Positions 1-9,179 of a stretch of 64,000 nt of DNA are shown in pieces. The notes under the pieces were generated by a model that saw only the letters and a program-made list of their open reading frames with translations, ran no database searches and was not told the DNA's origin. Origin of the DNA: Chitinophaga solisilvae. Its GTDB lineage: Bacteria > Bacteroidota > Bacteroidia > Chitinophagales > Chitinophagaceae. The translations under genes and the position numbers were made by a program. Every line of letters starts with the position of its first letter. Positions within the stretch are counted from its first letter, which is position 1. The stretch is taken from contig NZ_JAABOK010000018.1 in NCBI RefSeq assembly GCF_009928525.1, forward strand, positions 1-64,000. Direction: 5' to 3'.

Positions 1-133
1 GAATTACGAATTGCGAATTACGAATGTAATAGCGAAGATTTAAACGGAGATTAAAGGTGATATTCAATACTTATCACCTTTAATCTCCGTTTAAATCTTC
101 GCTATTACATTCGTAATTCGCAATTCGCAATTC
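1..133. repeat. Heptad-armed palindromic element, copy A
   Basis: A 62-base left arm (1-62) pairs with a right arm (72-133) around a 9-base loop, with about one mismatch. The outer arm is built of AATTACG/AATTGCG heptads and the inner part carries AGCGAAGATTTAAACGG. The right arm runs on as far as about 140, but the left partner would lie outside the window, so the element may be longer. It lies 3' of the minus-strand sigma gene, whose stop codon is at 152-154. No T-tract follows it inside the window. Related copies are at 26354, 38945 and 50365. Confidence 0.9.
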
Positions 134-151
134 GTAATTAACTAATAAGTA

Positions 152-721
152 TCAATCAAAACGTGCTTTCAACGTCACATTCACCGCTTTTGCTATTTTT
201 CCCAGCGCAATGGCTAACTGGCTGTCGATGGTTTTGACGGAAATGTTCAGGATTTCAGCGATCTCTTTGTATTTGAGTCGGTCTTCCCGGATTAGTTTGT
301 AGATAAGTTTACAGCGGGGCGGGAGGGAATTGACTGCCTTTTCATAAGAAGCCAGCAGCTCTTTGGTAATCATCAATTGTTCGGGATCATGGGAATGACT
401 TTCCAGATCTACCTGCAGCTCGTCCAGAGATATGGCGGCTTTCTTCTGCTGCTTCAGCAGGTGCCGTAGCGACAGGTTTTTGATGCTTACATACAGGTAT
501 ACCTTTAAGTTAAGGATTTCTTCCAGGCGCTGCCGCTGCTCCCAGATAGCGATAAATACATCAGATACAATCTCTTCCGCCACCTGGTCATTATGCACAA
601 AGGTATTGGCAAACCGCTGCAGTGGCTGATAACATTGTATAAACAGCTCCCTGTAGGCGGCCTCATCATCGTATACGGCTATACGACGCTGTAATTCCCT
701 TATGTTGACCACCTGTAGCAT
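152..721 (-). CDS. ECF RNA polymerase sigma-70 factor (Bacteroidota FecI-like type)
   Basis: This 189-residue protein has the two-domain layout of an ECF sigma factor. Region 2 lies around residues 20-90 (FANTFVHNDQVAEEIVSDVF, IWEQR). Region 4 lies around 125-180 and contains the helix-turn-helix LKYKEIAEILNISVKTIDSQ. Such factors direct core RNA polymerase to promoters of TonB receptor or polysaccharide loci and are normally held by a FecR anti-sigma. No FecR lies on its 5' side; its 3' side is the palindromic element and the window edge, so a partner may lie outside. The next gene upstream is another ECF sigma gene, transcribed divergently. The ATG at 719-721 gives a normal N-terminus. Confidence 0.9.
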   Translation of the reverse strand: MLQVVNIRELQRRIAVYDDEAAYRELFIQCYQPLQRFANTFVHNDQVAEEIVSDVFIAIWEQRQRLEEILNLKVYLYVSIKNLSLRHLLKQQKKAAISLDELQVDLESHSHDPEQLMITKELLASYEKAVNSLPPRCKLIYKLIREDRLKYKEIAEILNISVKTIDSQLAIALGKIAKAVNVTLKARFD

Positions 722-742
722 TGGAGTAATACTGCCTGAAAC

Positions 743-750
743 CGAATTTA
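743..750 (-). promoter_or_regulatory. Possible -7 box for the minus-strand sigma gene
   Basis: Read on the minus strand this is TAAATTCG, close to the Bacteroidota -7 consensus TAnnTTTG, about 22 bases before the ATG. No clear TTTG -33 box was found, so this is tentative. Confidence 0.3.
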
Positions 751-791
751 GAATAAAAAAAATAACCAGCCATGATATTGGGGTATTTTAT

Positions 792-897
792 TATTTGAGA
801 TTTGGTTATTTGAGATTTCTTTCTATGCATAAGGTATGCTGAATATAAAGAGGACATATTACATGGAAAGAAATATCAAATAACCAAATCTCAAATA
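792..897. repeat. Inverted repeat with internally repeated arms
   Basis: Two 32-base arms (792-823 and 866-897) pair with one mismatch around a 42-base loop. The left arm holds two copies, 15 bases apart, of TATTTGAGATTT. It lies between the divergent sigma genes at 721 and 976. Its sequence is unrelated to the AATTACG palindromes, but the design is the same: short tandem repeats arranged as a hairpin. Confidence 0.8.
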
Positions 898-975
898 GAA
901 AAATGGTAACATTAAATTAAAACATCCTGGCAAATGATTGCTGTATTTTGCAGGCGCAATGCCAAACCTGCAGTC

Positions 976-1545
976 ATGCAAACCAGTGAAGATATCGAGT
1001 TGCTACATCAGATTAAATCCGGGGACCAGAAAGCTTTTGAAGCATGCTTCAATAAGCACTGGCATGTATTGTTTACGTTTGCCGGTAAAATACTGAAGTC
1101 AGAAGACGATGCGAAAGATGTGGTGCAGCTGGTATTCATCTCTCTCTGGGGCCGCCGCGAACGTTTGCAGATTACCGGTTCCCTGCAGAGTTACCTGCTG
1201 CAGGCTGTCAGATTTCAATCCCTGAAAAGACTCCGGGAAATCATTGAACAGCCGGAGAACCTGGAAAGAGTACAGGAACAGTTCCTGCCTGTATTAAATG
1301 ATATATGGGAGAAACTTCATCAGACAGATGTATTCCAGGAGATAGAAGCCCAGCTGGAAACACTGCCCTCTAAAACCCGCGAAATGTTCCTGCTCAGCCG
1401 CCGCCATCAGCTCTCTGTAGCGGAGATAGCCGAACAGATGGGACTATCGGAAAAGACTGTACGTAATCAGCTGCACATCGCCCTCAAAACATTACGGCAT
1501 AATATCGCCTTCCTGATCATTTTCGCCGACCTCGTAGCTTGTTAA
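976..1545 (+). CDS. ECF RNA polymerase sigma-70 factor
   Basis: A FecI-like ECF sigma factor of 189 residues from the ATG at 976 (MQTSEDIELLHQIKSGDQKA). An in-frame ATG at 934 would add 14 unusual residues and is less likely. Region 2 is around residues 12-80 (FAGKILKSEDDAKDVVQLVF, LWGRRE) and region 4 around 125-180, with the helix-turn-helix LSVAEIAEQMGLSEKTVRNQ. The FecR gene follows 75 bases downstream, then a TonB receptor. This is the usual order for a cell-surface signalling system in which receptor occupancy releases the sigma factor. It probably controls the locus to about 18 kb; that is inferred from gene order. Confidence 0.9.
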   Translation: MQTSEDIELLHQIKSGDQKAFEACFNKHWHVLFTFAGKILKSEDDAKDVVQLVFISLWGRRERLQITGSLQSYLLQAVRFQSLKRLREIIEQPENLERVQEQFLPVLNDIWEKLHQTDVFQEIEAQLETLPSKTREMFLLSRRHQLSVAEIAEQMGLSEKTVRNQLHIALKTLRHNIAFLIIFADLVAC

Positions 1546-1620
1546 TAATTCCTTAACCTGGTTCTTCGGGACAAGCATCCCGCTTTCCGGAACATATACA
1601 TAGAGGCAAGGACAATCATA

Positions 1621-2595
1621 ATGCATATAACACAACTAAAAAAAATCATTGACAGGTACCTGGCAGGCAATGCTTCTGATAAAGAAGCAGCCCTGATGGA
1701 AGAATGGTGTCAGCGCGCATGGGAGGAAACACAGCAAACGCCCGTTAACCCACAGGCAGAGGCAAAGCGTTTAGCCGTACTCGATAACCTGCGCCTCATC
1801 ATACAGGAACAGCCGGAAGAAAATACTACCGCAGGAAAAATTATATGGTTCACAAAAGCAAGGACTATCGCCGCCGCCTGCCTGGTACTGTTAATGGGTA
1901 CTGCCCTCGGATACCGCTATCAGTATTCCCTGCTCGATATTATTGATCCTATACCATTACAGAAGGTAACCGCGCTCCGGTTTCAGGTAAGGCAGGTAAT
2001 ACTGCCCGACAGCTCCGTAGTGATACTGAATGAAGGTAGCGAAATCAGCTACCCCCGCCGCTTCCGCGGTAATAAAAGAGAAGTGCGGCTGAACGGGGAA
2101 GCCTTTTTTTCCGTTACCCGCAACCCCGCCGCTGCTTTCACCATCACAGCGCCGCACCTGCAGGTACAGGTGCTGGGCACCTCCTTCGTGATGACAGACA
2201 GCGCCGGCATTCCCGCTGCCAGAGTCAGCGTGAAAACCGGAAAGGTAGCCGTAACCTCCGATGCCAAAGGATTTCCGGCAACACAGCTCAGCGCACGGCA
2301 GGAACTGGCCTGGGATGAAGCCAGCGGTATTATCCGTATTAACCGCCATCAGGACGTGAACATTGAATGGACCAGCAAACAGCTCATATTTAATAATGCA
2401 GTACTGGCAGATGTTTTCCGGGAGATAGAAAAGAAATTCGGCGTGAACATCACCGCCACCCCGGAAATAATGAGTACTGCCTTCACCGGCGCCTTCGATG
2501 CCGGCGATTCCTTGTCCGGCATATTACATGTGATTTCCTTGTCTTACAGATGCAGCATACACACCAACAAAGACGGAACTATTATGATCAGATAA
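1621..2595 (+). CDS. FecR family anti-sigma factor
   Basis: A 324-residue inner-membrane anti-sigma regulator. The N-terminal cytoplasmic part (about 1-80) would bind the sigma factor. One membrane segment follows (about 82-98, IAAACLVLLMGTALGY). The periplasmic FecR domain covers about 115-220 (ILPDSSVVILNEGSEISYP; LNGEAFFSV; VLGTSFVM). A C-terminal DUF4974-like segment lies around 250-324 (LADVFREIEKKFGVNI), typical of Bacteroidota FecR. It would pass a signal from the STN domain of the receptor encoded next to the sigma factor encoded just before. The ATG at 1621 follows an A-rich leader. Confidence 0.92.
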   Translation: MHITQLKKIIDRYLAGNASDKEAALMEEWCQRAWEETQQTPVNPQAEAKRLAVLDNLRLIIQEQPEENTTAGKIIWFTKARTIAAACLVLLMGTALGYRYQYSLLDIIDPIPLQKVTALRFQVRQVILPDSSVVILNEGSEISYPRRFRGNKREVRLNGEAFFSVTRNPAAAFTITAPHLQVQVLGTSFVMTDSAGIPAARVSVKTGKVAVTSDAKGFPATQLSARQELAWDEASGIIRINRHQDVNIEWTSKQLIFNNAVLADVFREIEKKFGVNITATPEIMSTAFTGAFDAGDSLSGILHVISLSYRCSIHTNKDGTIMIR

Positions 2596-2728
2596 ACACT
2601 TATTCACCCAACAGTATAATCAGCCGGGAATGGCTGTCATAGCCATTCCTGCACTATTTGCCCACAGGGAACATCATGGCCGCTCCATGATGCCGGGCGG
2701 CTATTTTTCAAAAAAAAATACTAATCGA

Positions 2729-5700
2729 ATGAAGGAAAAAATTTTACCGGAGCTATTAAGTAAAAGAAGATATACATCCGGGCGAAGATGGATATACTGT
2801 ATGGTATTGCTGCTCTGCACAACGCTGTCGGCAATGGCGCAGGACGCACTGAAAAGAAAAGTGAGCGTGAGTTTTAAGAATGAAAGCCTGGCGCGCTGCC
2901 TGGAAATCATCCAGCAACGCGGGGGCATCACTTTTTTCTACAACCCCGCGGAAGTAAATGTAACCACTAAAAAATACACTGCCGGATTCGACAACAAACC
3001 GGTAACAGAGGTGGTCAACTACCTGTTACAAGGCACCGGGCTTGAATTTGAAGCGGCTGATGAAAAGAAAATCGTTATCCGTAAAATGAAGCCACGCACG
3101 GAAGAAAAGCAGCCGCGCAAATGGAGAACCATCACCGGCGAAGTGCGTGACGCTAAAAAAAATACACCCGTTGCCGGCGCTGAAATCCTTATCCAGAGCA
3201 ACGGTAACCATATTACTGCTGACGCTGCGGGAAAGTTCGCCGCTGAAGTAAAAGATACCGTTGACGTACTGGTAGTATACTTTGTAGGGTATGCCACCAA
3301 AATGGTGAAGGTGGGCAACAGCACTTCACTGAGCATTAAAATTTCACAGGACAGCAAAACGCTGGGCGGCGTTACGGTGGAAGCCCGTCGCAGAACCAAT
3401 ACGGAAGCCTCCTTGCTGAATGACCGTAAAAATGCAGCTACCATCTCCGATGGTATCTCTGCACAGAATATTGAGAAAACAGCCAGTATCACCACCACAC
3501 AGGCGCTGCAACGTGTATCCGGTGTAACCATCACGGATGAGAAATATGTGGCGATCCGCGGCCTGGGTGACCGCAGCGTAATCGGTCAGCTGAACGGCGT
3601 ACGCCTCGCTTCCTCCGATCCGGACCGCAGCGCCATTCCCCTGGACCTGATCCCTGCCAGCCTGCTGGATAATATCACCGTATACAAAAGCAGCACACCC
3701 GACAAACCCGCAGATGCTTCTGCCGGTATCGTGGAACTGAAAACAAAATCCATCCCGGAATATGAAACGTTCAACATTACCATCCAGAGCGGTTTTAATA
3801 CGCAGGTAGGATTGGGCGGCAGGGTAAACAGTTTCTATAATGCAGATGCCGGGTTCTTCGGACAGCACATAAAAAGCAAAGGACTGAGCAGGGAATTCCA
3901 GGACCTTGCCACGCAATATCCCAACGGCCTGAGAGATATACAGTCTAAAATAGCCAACAGCCGCAACGACCCTGCTATGCTCGCGGAAGCCAACCGCATC
4001 AACGGTATCATGCATCAGTTTGATCCGGTGCTGACAACCAAATATAAACCGGCTCCGCTGAACCAGATTTATTCCATCACCTACGGTAATAACTTCAAGG
4101 CATTTAAAAAACACCAGGTAGGCTTGATTATCGGCGGTAACTACTACAGCCGCGTAACAGATACCTATGGCGGCGAGCTGTCACAATGGAGCATTTACCA
4201 GGGCGTACTTACCGGCAGCAAGGATGTATACAGCCCGCGCATTATTCCTAACTATATCACCCCCAACAATATTCATCTTGGTAAATACCTGACCTATAAA
4301 GAAAATACCGGTGTGCAGACACTGAACTACGGTTTCCTCGGCGGACTTACCTACCGTTTCAACCCGCAGCACGAAATCAGTATGCAATACCTCGGCAGCC
4401 GCGGCGCGGAAACCAGGGCCAGCAACCTTTTCGGTGCGTATGAGTATACAGGACTGCCAGGTACAGTATCCAACATTATCTATTCACTGAAACAAAGCTA
4501 TCGTACCCTCAACACGTTCAACCTGCAGGGAGAACATAAATTCATGAAAGGAGAGTACAGTCCGCGGTTAAGCTATAACCTCGCCACTTCTTCTTCCACA
4601 CAGGATGATCCTGACTACCGCTTCGTGAACCTGGCAGATTATAAACCGGTGGGTGGCGGTGCTGTCTGGAAACCGGATGGCAACGGCAACAACAGTGAAT
4701 CGCCCATATATGCACCACATCTGTATTCCCTCGTTTCCGGCTATGTAAATGGCTACGGTCCCTATGGTATTATCCAGGCGGACCCCAACGGGCGCCGTTT
4801 CCGCAAGCTGCACGAAACCAACTACAACTACAAGGCGGATGTAACCGTGCCTTTCAAAGTGCTGGGCCTGCGCCAGGAATTTAAAACAGGGGTGAACTAC
4901 CTGCACCGTAAACGCGATTTTGCGGAAAACGTTTTATTCCTGCCCGGCTCCAATTACTCTGCCAACAAGGCTTTACCACTGTATGAAGTAAATGGTAACC
5001 TGGACAGGCTGGTGGGATATGACCGCATCGGTATACGCCCGGCTTCCTCTTTCAACCAGGAAGGGCAACCCCGGACAGGCGGATTTTTATATAACATCCA
5101 GAAATCTCCCAACAACTATAAAGGATTTTATGAAACACGCGCTTTCTATGGTATGCTGGACCTGCGGCTTACAGAAAACCTGCGCCTCACCGGCGGTGCG
5201 CGTTTTGAGCTGACAGACATACAGGCGGCCGTAGATACTGCCGGTGTATTCCTGGATGCTACCATCACCACACCGGACAAAGACGGTAACAAGGTAAACC
5301 TGGTATATACCGAACCTAACTCTGTCTACAAAACAGATTATAAACCGTATTACTCTGCGGGCCTGACCTACACGTTACACAAAAACATGAACTTCCGCCT
5401 GGGCTACAGCAACTCGCTGGCGCGTCCTGAGCTGAGAGAGCTGACCAACGTTTTCGATTTCGACCCGTTCCAGTTTGCCCTGGTAGTAGGTAATCCTAAA
5501 CTGAAAAATCAGCTCACCACCAACTACGATTTCCGTTGGGAATGGTTCCCTGCACCGGGTGAAGTATTGTCCGCTTCCGTGTTCTACAAGGAAATCGACA
5601 ACCAGCTGACTAAAGTGTACAAACAGCAGACCTCCGGACTGGATGCCAAATTCCCGGAATTCCCGGCTATCGAGTTTCAGAATGACCCGAACAGAGGACG

Positions 5701-6226
5701 TGTATATGGTATAGAGCTGGAAGTGGTGAAGAACCTGGGCCTGCTCTGGAAGCCGTTGCAGCACTTCTTCCTGGGCTCCAACCTCTTACTCGCACAAAGT
5801 GAGATTAAGAAAACGGCAGAGAGAATGACCGCCTCACAGGCGTTAGACCGCCGCGCACCGTCCAACAGCCCGCTGTTTGAACAGGCGCCCTATTCCGTAA
5901 ACGTATTCCTGAACTACAATCGTCCTAAATCCGGAACGGATATCACTGCCACTTTCAACATGGTAGGGGAAAGACTCATACAGGTGAACCTGGATGGTAC
6001 GCCGGATTTATATACCCGTCCGAATCCCGTGCTGGACATCGTTTTCGGTCAACGTATCGTGAAACGCCTGCTGCTGAAAGGATATGCCAAGAACATCCTG
6101 GATCAGCCGCTGAAGGAAGTATATGCCAACCCTAACACCGGCGGCAAATACTACGGAAAAGAGTATATCCGCAGGAGTTATAAGCGTGGCACAGAAATCA
6201 TGCTGGGCCTGAGCTATACCCTGTAA
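2729..6226 (+). CDS. TonB-dependent receptor with STN signalling domain
   Basis: An outer-membrane receptor of about 1165 residues from the ATG at 2729; an open frame from 2630 lacks a sensible N-terminus. A signal peptide (MVLLLCTTLSAMAQ) is followed by a secretin/TonB short N-terminal (STN) domain (VSFKNESLARCLEIIQQ), a carboxypeptidase-regulatory-like beta-sandwich (ITGEVRDAKKNTPVAGAEIL), a plug (VSGVTITDEKYVAIRGLGDR) and a large beta-barrel ending in an aromatic-rich strand (GLSYTL). It would import a substrate with TonB energy, and the STN domain would signal to the FecR encoded upstream. There is no SusD gene here. The plug lacks the usual SusC hallmarks, so it fits a general TonB receptor better than SusC. 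The substrate is unknown. Confidence 0.9.
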   Translation: MKEKILPELLSKRRYTSGRRWIYCMVLLLCTTLSAMAQDALKRKVSVSFKNESLARCLEIIQQRGGITFFYNPAEVNVTTKKYTAGFDNKPVTEVVNYLLQGTGLEFEAADEKKIVIRKMKPRTEEKQPRKWRTITGEVRDAKKNTPVAGAEILIQSNGNHITADAAGKFAAEVKDTVDVLVVYFVGYATKMVKVGNSTSLSIKISQDSKTLGGVTVEARRRTNTEASLLNDRKNAATISDGISAQNIEKTASITTTQALQRVSGVTITDEKYVAIRGLGDRSVIGQLNGVRLASSDPDRSAIPLDLIPASLLDNITVYKSSTPDKPADASAGIVELKTKSIPEYETFNITIQSGFNTQVGLGGRVNSFYNADAGFFGQHIKSKGLSREFQDLATQYPNGLRDIQSKIANSRNDPAMLAEANRINGIMHQFDPVLTTKYKPAPLNQIYSITYGNNFKAFKKHQVGLIIGGNYYSRVTDTYGGELSQWSIYQGVLTGSKDVYSPRIIPNYITPNNIHLGKYLTYKENTGVQTLNYGFLGGLTYRFNPQHEISMQYLGSRGAETRASNLFGAYEYTGLPGTVSNIIYSLKQSYRTLNTFNLQGEHKFMKGEYSPRLSYNLATSSSTQDDPDYRFVNLADYKPVGGGAVWKPDGNGNNSESPIYAPHLYSLVSGYVNGYGPYGIIQADPNGRRFRKLHETNYNYKADVTVPFKVLGLRQEFKTGVNYLHRKRDFAENVLFLPGSNYSANKALPLYEVNGNLDRLVGYDRIGIRPASSFNQEGQPRTGGFLYNIQKSPNNYKGFYETRAFYGMLDLRLTENLRLTGGARFELTDIQAAVDTAGVFLDATITTPDKDGNKVNLVYTEPNSVYKTDYKPYYSAGLTYTLHKNMNFRLGYSNSLARPELRELTNVFDFDPFQFALVVGNPKLKNQLTTNYDFRWEWFPAPGEVLSASVFYKEIDNQLTKVYKQQTSGLDAKFPEFPAIEFQNDPNRGRVYGIELEVVKNLGLLWKPLQHFFLGSNLLLAQSEIKKTAERMTASQALDRRAPSNSPLFEQAPYSVNVFLNYNRPKSGTDITATFNMVGERLIQVNLDGTPDLYTRPNPVLDIVFGQRIVKRLLLKGYAKNILDQPLKEVYANPNTGGKYYGKEYIRRSYKRGTEIMLGLSYTL

Positions 6227-6256
6227 TCACATTTTTACAAACATGCTAATCAGAAT

Positions 6257-7960
6257 ATGATGAACAGATTGAGATACTATGTATTGTGCCTGATGGGAGC
6301 TGCAGGTTTGGTATCCTGTACAAAGAAGATGGATTTTACCTACGACAACCGGATAAATCCCGGCGCAGATGCCGCTTCCAGCGTACGTATCGTAAACCTG
6401 CGCGGAGCAACGGAACTGCAGATAGGAGAGCAGCAGCTCACTACCTTCCTCCGGCCCAACAGGGAAGGTAACTATGATGAAACCACTACCCGCGGTAACC
6501 GGTATTTTCCGGAGAACGGCCGCCTGGGCACTACCTATACCATACCGCAGAGTTTTGTAGGTGCAGACGGTATAGTGCGTGATATACGCATGGCAGGGAT
6601 GGGAAAGAGCTGGAGCCTTGCGCTTACCAGGCCCTTTCAGATGAAAGATGATTTCAATCATCCTACCGACTATTACTATACTTTTTACGGAAATCCGAAT
6701 GCCTATAAAGACTCCGTATTTGCAGTGCCCCGCTCGGTGTCTTCGCCGGCCAACCCGGAGCGTTTCAAAATCCGCCTGCTGAACCTCAGCTCGCCGGGAT
6801 ACCGCCAGGAAGGCCCGATGACGGTGACGCTGGCTGACGGTACGCCTGTAAAAGGATTGGAGAACATTGCCCCGGATACGTACTCCGATTACGTAGAACT
6901 GCCCTACGGTACCTATCAGTTCCGCGTACTGGATGCCAAAGGCAATCAGCTGCCGGGAGTAGGCGGCAGCATACAGGGGCTGGATATTATCGATAAGGAT
7001 AAGTCCACCATTATGATGAGCGCCTACGAGCTGGGGGCAGACTATTCCGGTTATCTTAATTCCGGACTGACGTTTGCCAATATCAAAACCTATCAGCCCG
7101 GCGGCGTATATACGATCGCGGTAGCTGATCTGCCCAACTTCAAAAACCTGACTAACCCCGGCACTGGTGAAACCAGCATCGCCAAAACAAACGGCTTCCG
7201 TGTCATCAACGATTTTGAACCGGTAAACAACACCTATGCCCGTATGCAGTCCATCAACGTAATGCCTGGCAGAAAGGTGAAGGTACAGGCAGATAACAGG
7301 CCCGTAGGCCCGCTGCTGGCTTTCGGCAAAACGGAAGATTACAGCATATATATAACAGGCATGCATACACTGAAACTGATGGATGAAGCTGGTAATGTGC
7401 TGGCTGAGAAAACAGTGCAGCTGATGGCAGCAGATAATATCAGCATTTGGGCGTATGAAGATAAAGATGGTAAACCGGCTATGAGCGTGGTAGCCAACAA
7501 CCTGAGCGGCGTTATCAATAACGGCGGCAACGGAGAAGATGGTACCTATACGCCGCAGCGTATTGAATACAGCAGCTGGCTGCGTTTCATGAACTTCGCA
7601 CCGGACCTGCCGGAAGTTACCTTCACTGCCAACGATGGCCAGCCGTTCTACAATGCAACTCCTTCGCAGCATCTGAAGATTGGCATCCCCGATATCAAAG
7701 CGGCTTATATCAGAATGAATGCCAGCTTCATTACCAATATTATGGCCTATGCCTCCAGTCCGGATGTGTTACCGGGCAACTGGATCAGAAGTGTTCCGGT
7801 ACTGAAAAGCAGACAGTTTATTGCCAACCCCGCTCTGTATAAGGATGAACAGCCTTACAGCGAACCAGGTGTGTACACCGTAGCGCTGGCAGGCCTGATA
7901 AAATCCGATAAGCCGGAACGTGAAAAGGCCACCATGATTATTATCAAACACAATAAATGA
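6257..7960 (+). CDS. DUF4397-like surface lipoprotein
   Basis: A 567-residue predicted lipoprotein with lipobox GLVSC at about residues 17-21. The body is beta-rich and has repeated segments of the type VRIVNL and IRLLNLSSPG, followed by glycine-rich loops (ELPYGTYQFRV; PGGVYTIAVADL). These resemble the DUF4397 immunoglobulin-like repeats common in Bacteroidota lipoproteins. It starts 30 bases after the receptor gene and is followed by five more lipoprotein or receptor genes on the same strand, so it is probably co-transcribed and an accessory of the TonB receptor. Its ligand is not predictable. The N-terminus CTKKMD is polar, consistent with export beyond the inner membrane. Confidence 0.65.
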   Translation: MMNRLRYYVLCLMGAAGLVSCTKKMDFTYDNRINPGADAASSVRIVNLRGATELQIGEQQLTTFLRPNREGNYDETTTRGNRYFPENGRLGTTYTIPQSFVGADGIVRDIRMAGMGKSWSLALTRPFQMKDDFNHPTDYYYTFYGNPNAYKDSVFAVPRSVSSPANPERFKIRLLNLSSPGYRQEGPMTVTLADGTPVKGLENIAPDTYSDYVELPYGTYQFRVLDAKGNQLPGVGGSIQGLDIIDKDKSTIMMSAYELGADYSGYLNSGLTFANIKTYQPGGVYTIAVADLPNFKNLTNPGTGETSIAKTNGFRVINDFEPVNNTYARMQSINVMPGRKVKVQADNRPVGPLLAFGKTEDYSIYITGMHTLKLMDEAGNVLAEKTVQLMAADNISIWAYEDKDGKPAMSVVANNLSGVINNGGNGEDGTYTPQRIEYSSWLRFMNFAPDLPEVTFTANDGQPFYNATPSQHLKIGIPDIKAAYIRMNASFITNIMAYASSPDVLPGNWIRSVPVLKSRQFIANPALYKDEQPYSEPGVYTVALAGLIKSDKPEREKATMIIIKHNK

Positions 7961-7991
7961 TCGGCTATTCCTCACCCAGAAATGAAGCAAC

Positions 7992-9155
7992 ATGTATAAC
8001 AGATTAGTCCTTTTATTTTTTGTTATCGTTACGGCAGCATCCTGCCGCAAAACAGAATATACTACCATTGCTGAACCTGCCTACCTGCGCGTGTTCAACA
8101 ACCTGGATTATAACATCACTGTGGATACCAAAGATGTTCCGCAGCCTTTCCTGACCATGCTGATAGATCCGGAACTGGATGCGGATGGCGTACCCGTAAA
8201 AGCCGCTACAGTAGGAGATTTTCTGGATAAACGCGCTAAATGGGCACGGCCTTATCCGGATGCTGTCAGCACCGTGATATACCAGACGGAATATCCCGGT
8301 TCCGCCAAGGTACTCGCCGGCCCTATCCTCAACGGATATGACCTGAGCAGCTGGGCGCAGGTGCCTTCCGGCAAACACCGCATCATGTTTTACAGTCGTC
8401 CTTTCAGTACTGTGCCCTTCTTTGATCTGCCGAAAGACCTGCGGAAACTGGTGATGATAGACACTACCGTGAACTTCGGTCAGCGCGAAGTTTATACCAT
8501 GCATATACTGGAGAAGAAATTCAGTACCAAGGAAGCCGGTATTTATATCCGCCAGGAAGATTTTGTAAAACGCCCTTTCTCCGATTCTATGGTATATGTG
8601 AACTTTTATAACCTCAGCTCAGAAGGCTTTTCCCAGAATGCGGTGTTTAAAGATAAAAAGTACAATCAGCGCCTGCTGGATACCATGAATGTTTACAGTA
8701 CGCTGAATTATGTGAATAAGTTTGAAGGATTCTCGCCGATTGAAGGCCATAAGGGCAATCTGATGGGCAGGGTAATACGTTCACAATCCCCTGAGGTACA
8801 GCCATACTATAGTTTTCCGCTGTTTCCGGATACTATTCCCAACCGGATCTATACCGGAAGAACAGGGCAGGTATTCACTTTCCTGTCACCGGAATATACC
8901 TATGCCACCAATCCCTTTATACAATATATGGGAGAAAGCAACGGCCGTTTCAGTGAATTAGCCGTTTTGCCGGAGAAAGTTATTTATGAATCTGCCTATC
9001 AGATGCAGGCAGACCTGCTGACCGGCATGGTGGTAACCGTGCGTTCCGGAGCATATTTCAACAGGTCTTTCTCTACAGTAAATACCATTGAATATGTGAA
9101 CGGAAAATTCTTTCTGACAACTATTCAGCGCAAGTACGAACCACCGGTGTATTAA
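7992..9155 (+). CDS. Predicted lipoprotein, distantly DUF4397-like
   Basis: A 387-residue predicted lipoprotein with signal peptide and lipobox TAASC at about residues 14-18. It has phrases seen in the preceding DUF4397-like protein (YLRVFNNL, VYVNFYNLSSEGF, VPSGKHRIMFYS), so it is probably a diverged relative with fewer repeats. It lies 31 bases downstream of that gene and 24 bases upstream of the first fasciclin gene. The role is probably extracellular binding or adhesion alongside the neighbouring receptor. No catalytic motif was seen. Confidence 0.6.
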   Translation: MYNRLVLLFFVIVTAASCRKTEYTTIAEPAYLRVFNNLDYNITVDTKDVPQPFLTMLIDPELDADGVPVKAATVGDFLDKRAKWARPYPDAVSTVIYQTEYPGSAKVLAGPILNGYDLSSWAQVPSGKHRIMFYSRPFSTVPFFDLPKDLRKLVMIDTTVNFGQREVYTMHILEKKFSTKEAGIYIRQEDFVKRPFSDSMVYVNFYNLSSEGFSQNAVFKDKKYNQRLLDTMNVYSTLNYVNKFEGFSPIEGHKGNLMGRVIRSQSPEVQPYYSFPLFPDTIPNRIYTGRTGQVFTFLSPEYTYATNPFIQYMGESNGRFSELAVLPEKVIYESAYQMQADLLTGMVVTVRSGAYFNRSFSTVNTIEYVNGKFFLTTIQRKYEPPVY

Positions 9156-9179
9156 GCCGCGTCTCAAAAATTAAAACAT

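Noticed and set aside
1..140. Heptad repeats as a CRISPR array
   Set aside because: The repeats are 7 bases with no spacers, and the whole is palindromic; no cas genes are present.
6227..7672. 481-residue open frame on the minus strand
   Set aside because: It is antisense to the DUF4397-like lipoprotein gene; the plus-strand frame has a signal peptide, lipobox and proper operon spacing.
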